Positions 45,424 to 56,425 of a stretch of DNA of 64,000 nt are shown here, piece after piece. A program made the position numbers and the translations under genes. The notes below the pieces were generated by a model. The model was not told the origin of the DNA and searched no databases. It worked only from the letters and a program-made list of their open reading frames with translations. The first letter of the stretch is position 1; each line of letters begins with the position of its first letter. Source of the stretch: Desulfomarina profundi. Its GTDB lineage: Bacteria; Desulfobacterota; Desulfobulbia; Desulfobulbales; Desulfocapsaceae. The stretch spans positions 1,756,501 through 1,820,500 of the forward strand of contig NZ_AP024086.1 of NCBI RefSeq assembly GCF_019703855.1. Direction: 5' to 3'.

Positions 45424-46551
45424 TTAATTTTTCCCGAGGACTTCATTGAAAAGTCTCTTGAAAAAGCCATCCTGCTCTTTATGCTGGCCATGTTCCCGAC
45501 AAAGACCATCAAATTCCCGCAGCATTTTTTTCTGTTCTTCGCAGAGGTTTGTCGGAGTGAGAACCTGCAGTTCAACAATCATATCGCCTCTTCCACCTCC
45601 CCGTAAATTCTGCACACCTTCCTTTCTCAGCGTGAAAATTTCACCAGACTGACTTCCGGCGGGAATATCAAGATTCTTTTTGCCATAAATTGTCGGTACA
45701 TCAACGGAACCACCTAAAGCTGCAGTAACCATGGAAACCGGTAATCGACAATAGATTGTATTACCATCCCGTTTAAAGAACTCATGCTCTTCAACATGAA
45801 CTACCACATACAGGTCTCCAGCCCCGCCACCTTTTCTGCCGCCTTCTCCTTCACCCCGAAGGCGCATTCTCGCACCGGTATCAACTCCGGCAGGAATTTT
45901 TAAAACGACCTTTTTTGTTTTTTCAACCAGCCCGCTTCCATTGCAGTCAGTGCAGGGATCAGTAATAATTTCCCCCTCACCATGGCAATGGGGACAGGTT
46001 GAACTCACTTGAAAAAATCCCTGTGACCGCACTACCTGTCCTCGGCCATTGCAGCTGGGACAGACCTTGTTTTTATGACCAGGTCTGCTGCCACTTCCCT
46101 CACACGTCCAACATGTGTCACGCCGAGTCAGCTCCACCTCCTTTGCAACACCGTGAACTGCTTCCATAAAGCTGATCTCCACATCATAACGAAGATCATT
46201 CCCCGCAACAGGACCATCTCTGCGGTTGCGGGAACGGTTGCCAGTGCCAAAGCCAAAAAGGTCACTGAAGATATCCCCAAAACTTGAGAAAATATCATCC
46301 GCACTTGTGGGACCGCTGTAGCCACTGTTTTTTAAGCCGTCGTGTCCATAAGTATCATATATCTGTCTCTTTTTCTCATCACTGAGAACTTCATAGGCTT
46401 CCGTGCAGAGTTTGAATTTCTCCTCGGCTTCTTTGTCACCAGGATTACGGTCAGGATGATATTTCATGGCGAGTTTACGATACGCCTTTTTAATTTCCCT
46501 GCCATCTGCACTTCTGCTGATTGACAATGTTTCGTAATAATCAATACTCAT
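45424..46551 (-). CDS. dnaJ: Chaperone DnaJ (Hsp40)
   Basis: Co-chaperone of DnaK with the full type I architecture. The J domain carries HPDRNPGD (H-P-D at about residues 32-34), and a G/F-rich linker covers about 80-115. The zinc region has four repeats, [24 protein letters not shown] and CTDCNGSG, and is followed by the client-binding domain. Length is 375 aa. It is 14 bases upstream of moaC. dnaK and grpE are not in the window, so it may be either the main copy or a paralog. Confidence 0.96.
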   Translation of the reverse strand: MSIDYYETLSISRSADGREIKKAYRKLAMKYHPDRNPGDKEAEEKFKLCTEAYEVLSDEKKRQIYDTYGHDGLKNSGYSGPTSADDIFSSFGDIFSDLFGFGTGNRSRNRRDGPVAGNDLRYDVEISFMEAVHGVAKEVELTRRDTCWTCEGSGSRPGHKNKVCPSCNGRGQVVRSQGFFQVSSTCPHCHGEGEIITDPCTDCNGSGLVEKTKKVVLKIPAGVDTGARMRLRGEGEGGRKGGGAGDLYVVVHVEEHEFFKRDGNTIYCRLPVSMVTAALGGSVDVPTIYGKKNLDIPAGSQSGEIFTLRKEGVQNLRGGGRGDMIVELQVLTPTNLCEEQKKMLREFDGLCREHGQHKEQDGFFKRLFNEVLGKN

Positions 46552-46624
46552 GATAAAACAGTTTTGCTCCGTGCTGTAAAACTCTGTAAGTGATCATCTT
46601 CCTGTTGAATTTTTATCCTGCTAA

Positions 46625-46900
46625 TCATGCAGGAACTGTATCAACCTCTTTGACATCACCTTCCACTGCCCCGGAATCACCTCCATCCATCAAATCAGGC
46701 AGGATGTCAATGTTCTCAAAAGTCACTTTTCCCGCAGCAATTTCACGAAGAGTCATTACAATTTCCTTGTTCTTCCCTTCCACGAGAAACGGTTCTCCCT
46801 GACGATGCTGCTTGACACGTTTCACCGTAAGATGAATCAGGTTAAATCTGTTGTCATCTCCAATCTGTGCCAGACAATCTTCACAAGTAATTCTAGCCAT
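46625..46900 (-). CDS. rpoZ: RNA polymerase omega subunit
   Basis: A 91-aa subunit that stabilises the beta-prime chain. MARITCEDCLAQIGDDNRFNL is the family N-terminus (the usual VEDCLxxVxNRFxL with a cysteine pair in C-x2-C). NKEIVMTLREIAAGKV completes the fold, and the C-terminal 25 residues are acidic. It lies between purA and dnaJ; gmk and spoT, its common neighbours, are absent. Confidence 0.93.
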   Translation of the reverse strand: MARITCEDCLAQIGDDNRFNLIHLTVKRVKQHRQGEPFLVEGKNKEIVMTLREIAAGKVTFENIDILPDLMDGGDSGAVEGDVKEVDTVPA

Positions 46901-46976
46901 CCAAACAACCTCTCAATAATTTTTCCATCAACAGAATCGCATATAATTTGTTACATGCGCCAGTTTACAATTCTTT

Positions 46977-48722
<1,746 letters not shown>

Positions 48723-49196
48723 ATGTTTGGTATTGGTCTGCCCGAAATGATCCTTATATTGGCTCTGGCCCTGATAGTTGTCGGGCCGGACAAACTGCCG
48801 GACCTTGCCAGATCCGTTGCAAAGGGTATCATGGAGTTGAAAAAAACTGCGGAAGGATTAAAAGAATCTTTCAACGAAGAAGGCAATCCCCTTGACGAAA
48901 TTCGGCCTGATCTGGAGGAAGCTGCGCAGTCATTGAAAAATAATCTCCTTGACCCCTCGACTTATGGCGATGATGACAATCATTTTCCCGGAGTCAATCC
49001 ACCTGCCGAAGAGGCTGCCACAGCTTATAAGGAGCTGATGAAAAAAACTGATCCATCACAATCACCAACCACTGAAAACGAAGACAGTGAAACAAACAGC
49101 AGTGAACCCGAACAACCAGTTATTGACATTCAGGTGACAAAAGAAAATGCAGCGAAAGAAGATGTTTTGAAGAAACAGAAGAATGTGAATGAGTAA
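48723..49196 (+). CDS. tatB: Sec-independent translocase subunit TatB
   Basis: A 157-aa membrane protein of the twin-arginine export system. The single N-terminal helix (FGIGLPEMILILALALIVVG, residues 2-21) is followed by the family hinge GPDKLPDLARSVAKG and an amphipathic helix. The long acidic C-terminal tail suggests TatB rather than TatA. It overlaps tatC by eight bases. TatA is not in the window and may be elsewhere, or this protein could cover both roles. Tat exports folded periplasmic redox enzymes, relevant for cofactor-containing proteins in a sulfate reducer. Confidence 0.92.
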   Translation: MFGIGLPEMILILALALIVVGPDKLPDLARSVAKGIMELKKTAEGLKESFNEEGNPLDEIRPDLEEAAQSLKNNLLDPSTYGDDDNHFPGVNPPAEEAATAYKELMKKTDPSQSPTTENEDSETNSSEPEQPVIDIQVTKENAAKEDVLKKQKNVNE

Positions 49197-49944
49197 ATAC
49201 AATCTCCACAACACTATCCCGATTCTGGAACGCAGTCTCGAAGTATTTCGCCCCCATCACCAGGAACTCCGGTCCCGGCTCATAAAAATCTTTATCGCCA
49301 TTATATGCTGTACCGTAATCGCCTATATTTTTGCAGAACAGATTGCCACACTTTTTATTTCCCCACTTTTTGATGCCAGTCCACGAGCCTTCAAGCTTGT
49401 CTATACAAACCTGCCTGAAGCTTTCCTCGCTTATATAAAACTGGCCCTACTGATAGGAGTCATTGCCAGCCTGCCATATGTCCTCTACCAAGTGTGGATC
49501 TTTGTCTCTCCAGGATTGAAAAGTAACGAAAAGAAATTCGCCGTCATTGTTGTATTCTGGGCGGGGCTCCTCTTTATGATTGGTGGGTGTTTTGCTTTTT
49601 TTATTGTACTCCCGAAAATGCTCTCTTATTTTATGAGTTACAGCACGGAAAACTTACTGCCACTGCCTAAACTCGGTAAATACCTGACATTTGTTGCCCG
49701 AACAATACTTACTTTCGGCCTTGCATTTCAGATCCCGTTTCTGATGGTAATGGCCGGAAAAACCGGTCTTGTCAAAGCCGGTTATTTCAGGAAAAAACGC
49801 ATCTATTTTTACGCGGCAATCATCTTTCTTTCCTTTCTTCTGACAGCAGGGGATTTTATGGCAACTGCCCTCCTTGCCCTGCCGCTTTTTCTCCTTTATG
49901 AGGCTGGAATTTTTTTATCTCTTCTGTTCCGGAAGAAATCCTGA
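49189..49944 (+). CDS. tatC: Sec-independent translocase subunit TatC
   Basis: The twin-arginine signal receptor. It has six hydrophobic helices, 251 aa. HHQELRSRLIKIFIAIICC is the conserved N-terminal region (H-L-x-E-L-R-x-R type), followed by LPEAFLAYIKLALLIGVIAS, SLPYVLYQVWIFVSPGL and FGLAFQIPFLMV. The start overlaps tatB. The N-terminal 25 residues before the first conserved segment are longer than in E. coli. It ends 18 bases before the convergent radical SAM gene. Confidence 0.95.
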   Translation: MSKYNLHNTIPILERSLEVFRPHHQELRSRLIKIFIAIICCTVIAYIFAEQIATLFISPLFDASPRAFKLVYTNLPEAFLAYIKLALLIGVIASLPYVLYQVWIFVSPGLKSNEKKFAVIVVFWAGLLFMIGGCFAFFIVLPKMLSYFMSYSTENLLPLPKLGKYLTFVARTILTFGLAFQIPFLMVMAGKTGLVKAGYFRKKRIYFYAAIIFLSFLLTAGDFMATALLALPLFLLYEAGIFLSLLFRKKS

Positions 49945-49962
49945 CAGGTCGCGTACACAACC

Positions 49963-50983
49963 CTATGATATTTCCTGTTTCAACAGGCAACATGAAATCC
50001 TGAAAACAGCCCTCCCCTCCTCATTATACTCTATGGTGTCAGGCTGGAGCAGTTTGTTCATCACACACCCCTCTGCAATATCCAATTGAAAAAACCGGTC
50101 CTCGGTCAACCCGTTATTTTTCACTAACCGATCATTTTCTATTGTATAGGAATGAATCGGATAATCCTCGCAGAGGGGACATTGGTACACTCTACCATTA
50201 GGAAATATAAAAAAATTCTCGGCTACATTGCCGGCACATTCAAATTGTTCTCCCTCTTCCAGAAAAACTTTCGGATAGGTGACATGAATCCCCTGTGCCG
50301 CTATTTTTTCTGCCACAGAGGGTACTGTTTTCAACCATTGTTCTCGACTGACCTGCAGTGGAGAAGCAGATTGTTCCACCTGTGATTTCCCACGCAGACC
50401 AATCACCTGGATAAAAAATTTCTTAACCTTCAACTGATCCAGCAGTGGACTCATCCTGTGAAGATGATCAATATTTCTGCTGCTGACCGTATAGATAAGA
50501 CTGACCGAAAAACCCCTTTCTACCGCCTTTTTTATATTGGCAGTACACACATCGAAAACACCATCCCCCTGATCATGTCATTAATTTCCCTGTCAGGTCC
50601 ATCCAGGCTGAAACTGAGATAATCCAGAACATGGGGCGTTGTCCGTTCCAGAAAATCATGAAAAAGATAGCCATTTGAATCGACTGTGACAAAATACCCA
50701 AGATCCTTTGCAACACTGACCAGATGGGCAAGGTCAGGGTGCATGGTAGGTTCCCCCCGAGAAAAATTATATTTGACTCCCTGTCCTTATCAACAAAGAG
50801 CTTCAACCATCTCTCGATTTTTTCTTTTTCAAGCATATTTGAGCCGTGCTGCGCCGGATTTATATAACAATGACGGCATGAGAGATTGCAGGCAGTAAGA
50901 ATATGAAAAAAAACATTTCTTTCCCCGGGCCTGAATCCGACTGTACGTAAACTCTTCTTCATTTCTCTTCTCTCTGAATCCAT
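49963..50983 (-). CDS. Radical SAM protein, frameshifted at two G-runs
   Basis: Three frames join into a 340-aa protein when one base is added to the C-run near 50755-50760 and another to that near 50563-50567 (plus strand). The SAM cluster motif is CNLSCRHC (C-x3-C-x2-C, about residues 33-40), followed by IIFLGGEPTMHPDL and SFSLDGPDREINDMIRG, typical of SPASM/twitch-type enzymes. The C-terminal part has further cysteines (FECAG, VYQCPLCEDYP, GCVMN, SCC), likely for an auxiliary cluster. The substrate is unknown. The start could also be the ATG at 50962. The deaminase gene lies just upstream. Confidence 0.82.
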
Positions 50984-51010
50984 GACAGGCTCAGAGATCT
51001 CCTTTATTCT

Positions 51011-51538
51011 TCAGCTCGCAGTGTAAGAGGTTTTTTGCTGCAGTGTATATTCAGCCAGCAATGTACCTTTAAGATAATCACAGTCTGGAGATGAAAAAAA
51101 TGTTTGAAACAACTCAAGACTCTCCTTTCGCAAAATACCTGCAGTTATAGAGATATCGAGCGATCTGTAGAGAGGTGAAAGCATTTTCACCGGAAGGTTG
51201 GTTCCACCACCCATGATATCTTCATAACCGTATACAAATCGTGTAATCCCGTTCACCAACAAGGTTGAAAAACACATCAGACATGGTTCCATGCTTGAAT
51301 AAATTGTAACCTTTGCCAGGTCGACTTTGATTTGTTTTTCAGAAAATTTTCTTAAAGCGATAATTTCAGCATGATCAAGCTCACTACCATTATCCCGTTT
51401 GCAGTTCCGCCTTCTACCATCCGCAACTATCTTTCCATCATTTACAATAACACAGCCCACAGGAAATTCGCCCTCAACAAGAGCCTGACGCGCCATTTCA
51501 ATTGCGACCCTCATATAATATTTATGTTCTCTCTTCAT
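51011..51538 (-). CDS. Nucleoside/tRNA-type deaminase (CDA fold)
   Basis: A zinc-dependent deaminase of 175 aa. The zinc motifs are LDHAEIIAL (H-A-E, about 55-63) and SMEPCLMCFSTLL (P-C-x2-C, about 82-94), with FPVGCVIVNDGKIV at the N-terminal strand. It resembles guanine deaminase and TadA proteins. It is not obviously the essential TadA, since the tRNA-contact region differs and the C-terminus (about 125-175) is extended. It is 27 bases upstream of the radical SAM gene on the same strand, so the two may act in one pathway. Substrate not assignable. Confidence 0.85.
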   Translation of the reverse strand: MKREHKYYMRVAIEMARQALVEGEFPVGCVIVNDGKIVADGRRRNCKRDNGSELDHAEIIALRKFSEKQIKVDLAKVTIYSSMEPCLMCFSTLLVNGITRFVYGYEDIMGGGTNLPVKMLSPLYRSLDISITAGILRKESLELFQTFFSSPDCDYLKGTLLAEYTLQQKTSYTAS

Positions 51539-51639
51539 TGATCTCTCAGGATTTGCTGATTACTGGTATTTTACAGGTCTTCTCAAAATCGACACAATGT
51601 TCATGAAAAGTGCAGGCTGAAACTGTCACGATTTCAGGT

Positions 51640-52889
51640 TTACAATCTGCGGCCATATTTCAGGGCAGCACTGACCACTGTGACGGGAATATGCTGCTGA
51701 ACAAGGTCATGGGAACGAACGGTGAACGGGAGATATCTCAGGGCATAACCTGCAGAACATATACGTAAACCCGGAAGAAGAGGGTAAATGTTTTTCCTGG
51801 AAACAGCTGCGGCTGCCAGCACACTTTTCAACGCCTGAAATGCCTCTCTCCAGGGAAATGTTACCGGGTAGGCATGTCCCGGAAATGCTTTTTTTCCCGG
51901 AGGGATATATTTCTGCGCCGTGGTGACTTTCGTACTGATCTGCAGAAAGGCTTTCGGGTGTATTTTAAATGCCGGAATCCAGAAAGCCAGAGGTCTTTCA
52001 TTGTCAGCCTTCTCCACCAGGACAGGCTGATTCGTCAGACGAAGAAAATCAGCAAAGCTTTTCAGTTCCCCCTTCTGTGTCTGAAAAGTAATTTTCCAGA
52101 AAGGCAGAAAGAAGGCATCAGCTTTGTCAGAAGAAATGACTTTCCACTTCAGCAGTTGAAACCTCCCCTTGTGCTCCTGCCAGAGTGTTTCGCAATTCTC
52201 ACAACCGAGGACCAGGCTGTCACGCTCACCATCCAGAAGACCACCACACCGGGGACACAGTGTCGATATAAAACGCGGCTCCCACAATCTTTGTGGCAAC
52301 GAACCTTTTCCAATCCATTTGATATACTTTTCAGCATTTCCGAGGCTTCGCCCGTCAACCGCATCAACCAGCTTCTCTCCTGCGAAATATACCGGCAGAT
52401 AAATTCTGCTGAGAGATTCGCCTATAAACTCCCTATATTGCATTGCCTGTTCTTTCTCACTTGAAAAAAGAATCGACAATTTTGCCGCGTGTTCAAGAAT
52501 CTCTCTGGTTCTGATCTCCTGTCCGATAAATTTCCCGGCCATTCCGGCGACAACGGGTTTCACGTGCATCGCCTGGGGCGCAAACGTAACGATGCGGGAA
52601 AATGACTCCCGTTCACTGCCAGTCTGGTGGTATCCACAAGCTTGTGGTGAAGGTCCTTCATGCCCGTTGTAAAATAAACCGCTCCCTTGAACCTGATGTA
52701 TGGTACAAACTGCAGCTGATCTTCACCTACATGGGCCGGCAGAGTCCACGGCAGAACATATCTTTCCGGTCCGGAATCAAGTTTGTAGTTAATCAGTTCA
52801 CAGTAAGGACAAGTCACCAGCCGGTCGTCTTCATGCAATTCTATGGCAGCACCACACCCCGGACATGTCTGGACTATTTTAAGTTCCAC
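51640..52889 (-). CDS. Double zinc-ribbon protein of the YdjG-like type, frameshifted in a G-run
   Basis: A 416-aa soluble protein once one base is added at four G's (plus strand 52575-52578), giving LRPQAMHVKPVVAG at the joint. The N-terminus is a TFIIB-like zinc ribbon (CPGCGAAIELHEDDRLVTCPYC, residues 9-30 by its cysteines). A second ribbon occurs mid-protein (CPRCGGLL … CENC). The rest lacks a recognised catalytic motif. The gene follows the SPFH protein by ten bases. In Bacillus a zinc-ribbon protein (YdjG) recruits an SPFH protein (YdjI) to the membrane. Equivalence here is inference, and no transmembrane helix is seen in this protein. Confidence 0.7.
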
Positions 52890-52899
52890 CTGCTGTGCC

Positions 52900-54048
52900 C
52901 TATCTCTTTAATTCCAATCCGCATTGATTACAGAAACGAGATCCGGCAAGATTCTCTGCACTGCAGTTTCCGCAGATCTGTACAACTTCCTTCTGTTCGG
53001 TCTTTTGCCCGCATCTTGAACAGAATCTGGCGTTGGGGGTAAGATTTTTCCCGCAGTTACTGCATCGACCATAAAGAACCTGTTGATGCCCACATAAAGG
53101 ACAGAATCGTGCATTTTCAGGAATATTATGATTGCAGTCAGGACAGGTTATAGTCCTGCTTTCTTCCTGCCGGGACAGCAATCCGGACTGGCCGGAACTC
53201 CCGGAGCCGGGCTGGGAAAACATGGCAGGCAACATCATTCCCATGCCCATTCCCAGACCACCACCTGCCTCTCCCTGGTTTTCTGCAGCCTTCTCCATAG
53301 CCATTCCAGCTTTCATCTTCATAAACCGGTCCATATCCTCAATCAGCTTCAGGCGACTTTTGTCATCAATAGCCTGCTGAACCTCTTCAGGAGGAGTTAT
53401 TGAAGTGATGTAGAGCTGACTCAGTCGGAGACCGAAATGTGAAAAATCCTCCACGAGCCTCTCTTTCAGTTCATCGGATAACTCGTCAAATTTTCCAGGC
53501 AGGTCGAAGAGTGAATCAAGTTTTTCTCCGAGATAATCATTGAGCCGAGCAACAATCACCTGCTTCAAATATCCTGATATCTCCCTGGTATTGAACTTCC
53601 CCTTTGTTCCCACAAGTGAATTGATGAAAAGGACCGGCTGAACAACCTGAATATTGAAAATACCATGGGCACGCAGTCGAACCAGACCCAGGTCTTTATC
53701 CCGAAAGGCAACAGGGCTGGCGGTTCCCCATTTCAGTCCTGGAAAATGCTTCAGATTGACCATATACACTTCCGCCCGCAACGGACTGTCACCACGCCAT
53801 GGAATGGAAAGGATCTTGGTCAGGATGGGCAGGTTACCCGTTTTGAGAGTATGCCTGCCGGGACCAAACCCGTCGCATGCCTTCCCCTTGTAAAAAAGGA
53901 CCGCGGCCTGGCTTTCACGTACCGTCAACTGGGCTCCGAATTTAATTTCTCCCGATCCCCGTTCCGGCAACCTGTGGACAATTTCCTCACCACTTTCATC
54001 AAACCACTCAATATTTTCAAGAAATATTCCACCATCGAATCGGTTCAT
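52900..54048 (-). CDS. SPFH-domain protein with C-terminal double zinc ribbon
   Basis: A 382-aa protein. I use the ATG at 54048, which has a textbook aaggag site, rather than 54078. Residues 30-210 form an SPFH (band-7-like) domain (VRESQAAVLFYKGKACDGFG near the start, LRLSQLYITSITPPEEVQQA at its end). A Gly/Met-rich linker (GGGLGMGMGMMLPAMF) follows, then three C-x2-C pairs of zinc ribbons at the C-terminus (CPDCNHN, CPLCGHQ, CSNCGKN, CSRCGQK, CGNCSAE, CNQCGLE). It is of the YdjI 'virion core protein' type. Such proteins oligomerise at membranes; the function here is unknown. Confidence 0.85.
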   Translation of the reverse strand: MNRFDGGIFLENIEWFDESGEEIVHRLPERGSGEIKFGAQLTVRESQAAVLFYKGKACDGFGPGRHTLKTGNLPILTKILSIPWRGDSPLRAEVYMVNLKHFPGLKWGTASPVAFRDKDLGLVRLRAHGIFNIQVVQPVLFINSLVGTKGKFNTREISGYLKQVIVARLNDYLGEKLDSLFDLPGKFDELSDELKERLVEDFSHFGLRLSQLYITSITPPEEVQQAIDDKSRLKLIEDMDRFMKMKAGMAMEKAAENQGEAGGGLGMGMGMMLPAMFSQPGSGSSGQSGLLSRQEESRTITCPDCNHNIPENARFCPLCGHQQVLYGRCSNCGKNLTPNARFCSRCGQKTEQKEVVQICGNCSAENLAGSRFCNQCGLELKR

Positions 54049-54289
54049 ATCATCTCCTTTTTGAATTCCTGACTCCATACGAAACCCAATCTGGCACCTG
54101 TAAAAAATCTCACCTTTTTAAAAGACTTTTTGTATCGAATTTTCAGCACGAGTGTTGCAATACTTTCTCGAATGATATAATTTTCTACTGCTAAAGTACA
54201 GTTTTTGACGTAACATCAATGCATGATCACAATACAGGCTGTAACTCATCAAATACTCACTGATTTTGAAGAATTAGTAAATAAGAAGA

Positions 54290-54646
54290 ATGGAATTTAA
54301 AGATCTCTGGGACCTGGAAAGCGCAATGCAGGTCCTGATGCACAAGACAGTTGACAGCAAACTCTGGGCGGAAGCGGTTGAATGGCTGCTTCATTTTGGT
54401 CCTCCCGAAATACAACAACTGTTACTGGATGCCTCTGAAACCGCAATGCACAATGCCTTTCCCGACCTCAAACCGAGTCACTATACCCATGATGGACAAC
54501 CTTGCTATGATATTGATGCACTTGCAAAATCTCTTGGTGTAGACAAGAGTGCGGTTATAGAAATTTTAAAACAGAAAGAGCAGGAAAAAAAAGACGCAAA
54601 GGTATGGAGTGACTTGACGAAAGGGACAAAACAGACAATACATTAA
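54290..54646 (+). CDS. Hypothetical protein (118 aa)
   Basis: A soluble, mostly helical protein. It begins MEFKDLWDLESAMQVLMHKT, with an acidic N-terminal half (WAEAVEWLLHFGPPEIQQLLLDAS) and a C-terminal half with a possible helix-turn-helix-like segment (YDIDALAKSLGVDKSAVIEI). No known domain was recognised; the last part could bind nucleic acid. It is alone on the plus strand between two minus-strand units. Confidence 0.6.
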   Translation: MEFKDLWDLESAMQVLMHKTVDSKLWAEAVEWLLHFGPPEIQQLLLDASETAMHNAFPDLKPSHYTHDGQPCYDIDALAKSLGVDKSAVIEILKQKEQEKKDAKVWSDLTKGTKQTIH

Positions 54647-54777
54647 TTGGGACTTTCCCATTTTTCTGCGTCACTACGAAAAATTTCATTTCCAGACAAG
54701 CACAAGCCGGCAAATGTTCGCAGGGATTTTTATTTATCCGTTCTCTTTTTTCTACAAAGAATCCCTGATTCACACTG

Positions 54778-55266
54778 CTACAGTTCATACAGTTTTTCGT
54801 CATACCCGGGTTTTTCTCTTCTCCTTCTCACGCTCCCTTTAGCCAGGTCGAACGAAAAATTTTCTCCTTCCAGCAGGTGACCAAGATCTTTCTCAACGTT
54901 CTCCGGATCTTCGCCTGATTCCATCCGGGCAATTGCCTCCTCCATTGTATCCCCGAGTTTTATACCGGTCTGCGAAGTAAAACTTCTCATCAGGGATGCC
55001 ATTTGCCTGGGATCATCTTCATTTATATTTTCCGATTCTTTCATTAAGGACTCAAACGCCTGTTCCATTTTACTCTCATCAAAACCATCAGCCATATTGA
55101 GTTCATTTTTTTCCGCTTTTCCAATAGTGGCAAATGTTGATATCTGCTTTGAGAGTTTTTCTCTTCCGCATTGAGGGCAGGCCGGAACTTTTTCTGTATT
55201 CACTTTTGCAGAAAAAAAACTGAAAATGACATTGCATGATTCGCAAAAAAACTCATAAATAGGCAT
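54778..55266 (-). CDS. FmdB-family zinc-ribbon regulatory protein
   Basis: The N-terminal FmdB/CxxC-CxxC domain starts MPIYEFFCESCNVIFSFF, with CPQCGREKLSKQIS as the second half. This pattern is widespread in small putative regulatory proteins. A long acidic helical tail (residues 55-162, ESLMKESENINEDDPRQM) is unusual for the minimal family. I start at 55266, eight bases after the aroB stop, instead of the longer frame. The two genes are on one transcript. The function of FmdB proteins is not established. Confidence 0.85.
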   Translation of the reverse strand: MPIYEFFCESCNVIFSFFSAKVNTEKVPACPQCGREKLSKQISTFATIGKAEKNELNMADGFDESKMEQAFESLMKESENINEDDPRQMASLMRSFTSQTGIKLGDTMEEAIARMESGEDPENVEKDLGHLLEGENFSFDLAKGSVRRRREKPGYDEKLYEL

Positions 55267-55273
55267 TTTTCCC

Positions 55274-56350
55274 TCAACCTCCAATCACTTCATCCACCAG
55301 TGTCTCTTCTATCTGATCAGTAATAAATACTTCGCCAATACTTTGGGGTAGTACAAAAAATACACTACCGTCAACCACCTTTTTATCAGTCAGCAGATAC
55401 TTTCTGATTCTCTTCCTGTCAAGGTTTACAGGAACTCTGGTGGGCATATTGTAGTCTGTAAGTATTTTTATAACCCTGTCCCTCTCCTCTCCGGCAAGTT
55501 GCCCCATACCATGAGAGATTTCTGCCGCAGCTGCCATTCCAACAGAAACAGCCAAACCATGAATAAGTCTGAAATCGGACGCACTCTCTACAGCATGTCC
55601 AATAGTATGTCCGTAGTTCAGAATTCTCCTGATATCGCCTTCCCTCTCATCTTCCGCCACAACTTCAGCCTTTATTTTACAGCATCTGAACACCGTCTCT
55701 GTCAATAATTCCGTGTCCAGCTGCAAAAGCGCCTGTCTGTTTCTCTCCAGAAACCCGAAAAATTCCCTGTCCCTGATAACGCCATATTTTATCACTTCGG
55801 CCATTCCGCCGAGCAGCTCGTCTTCCGGCAGAGTCTTTAAAAAACCAATATCTATATAAACTGCACGTGGTTGATAAAAGGCCCCCAGAAGATTTTTCCC
55901 TTCCGGTATATCTACACCGGTCTTTCCCCCCACGGAACTGTCTACCTGGGCCAGCAGCGTTGTCGGTATCTGTACAAATGGAATTCCTCGCATATACGCG
56001 GATGCAAGAAACCCTGCAATGTCACCTGACACTCCACCTCCAAATGCTATCACCGCGTCATGACGATCAAATCCTTCCCTTGCCATTGCGCTGGCCAGAG
56101 TGCCTATAGTTTCAAGAGTTTTATTATTTTCACCCTCTGGAAAAGTTAAAAGAACCGCCTGCAGACCAGCATTATTCAATGATTCCATCAATCGGGCACC
56201 ATAAAGAGAGGCGACCTTTTCATCACTGATCACGGCAAGTTTTTTCCCAAAGTTTCTTTTCTGAAGGTCAATTCCTATAATTTCCAGGATATTTCTTTGA
56301 AAATAAATCGGATAACTTCTCTCATCAAGTCCAACCACAAGCTCATTCAT
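55274..56350 (-). CDS. aroB: 3-dehydroquinate synthase AroB
   Basis: Second step of the shikimate pathway, making 3-dehydroquinate from DAHP with NAD+ and a divalent metal. GGGVSGDIAGFLASAYMRGI (NAD-binding, about 104-123), QIPTTLLAQVDSSVGGKTGV and LNYGHTIGHAVES (metal histidines) are present. At 358 aa it is standard length. It lies 75 bases after sat on the same strand but beyond a strong terminator, so it may have its own promoter or rely on read-through. Confidence 0.97.
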   Translation of the reverse strand: MNELVVGLDERSYPIYFQRNILEIIGIDLQKRNFGKKLAVISDEKVASLYGARLMESLNNAGLQAVLLTFPEGENNKTLETIGTLASAMAREGFDRHDAVIAFGGGVSGDIAGFLASAYMRGIPFVQIPTTLLAQVDSSVGGKTGVDIPEGKNLLGAFYQPRAVYIDIGFLKTLPEDELLGGMAEVIKYGVIRDREFFGFLERNRQALLQLDTELLTETVFRCCKIKAEVVAEDEREGDIRRILNYGHTIGHAVESASDFRLIHGLAVSVGMAAAAEISHGMGQLAGEERDRVIKILTDYNMPTRVPVNLDRKRIRKYLLTDKKVVDGSVFFVLPQSIGEVFITDQIEETLVDEVIGG

Positions 56351-56366
56351 TCAGCACCCTCATAAA

Positions 56367-56401
56367 AAAAGGAGATACCCCCGAAGGTGATATCTCCTTT
56401 T
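56367..56401 (-). terminator. sat terminator
   Basis: An 11-bp stem (aaaaggagata at 56367-56377, tatctcctttt at 56391-56401) with a 13-base loop lies 25 bases after the sat stop, with a T-run on the minus strand. Confidence 0.85.
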
Positions 56402-56425
56402 ATGATCAATCAATTAAATTATCAA

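Noticed and set aside
48723-49196. TatA instead of TatB
   Set aside because: The helix and hinge fit both, but 157 aa with a long acidic tail and direct linkage to tatC favour TatB; some species use one protein for both.
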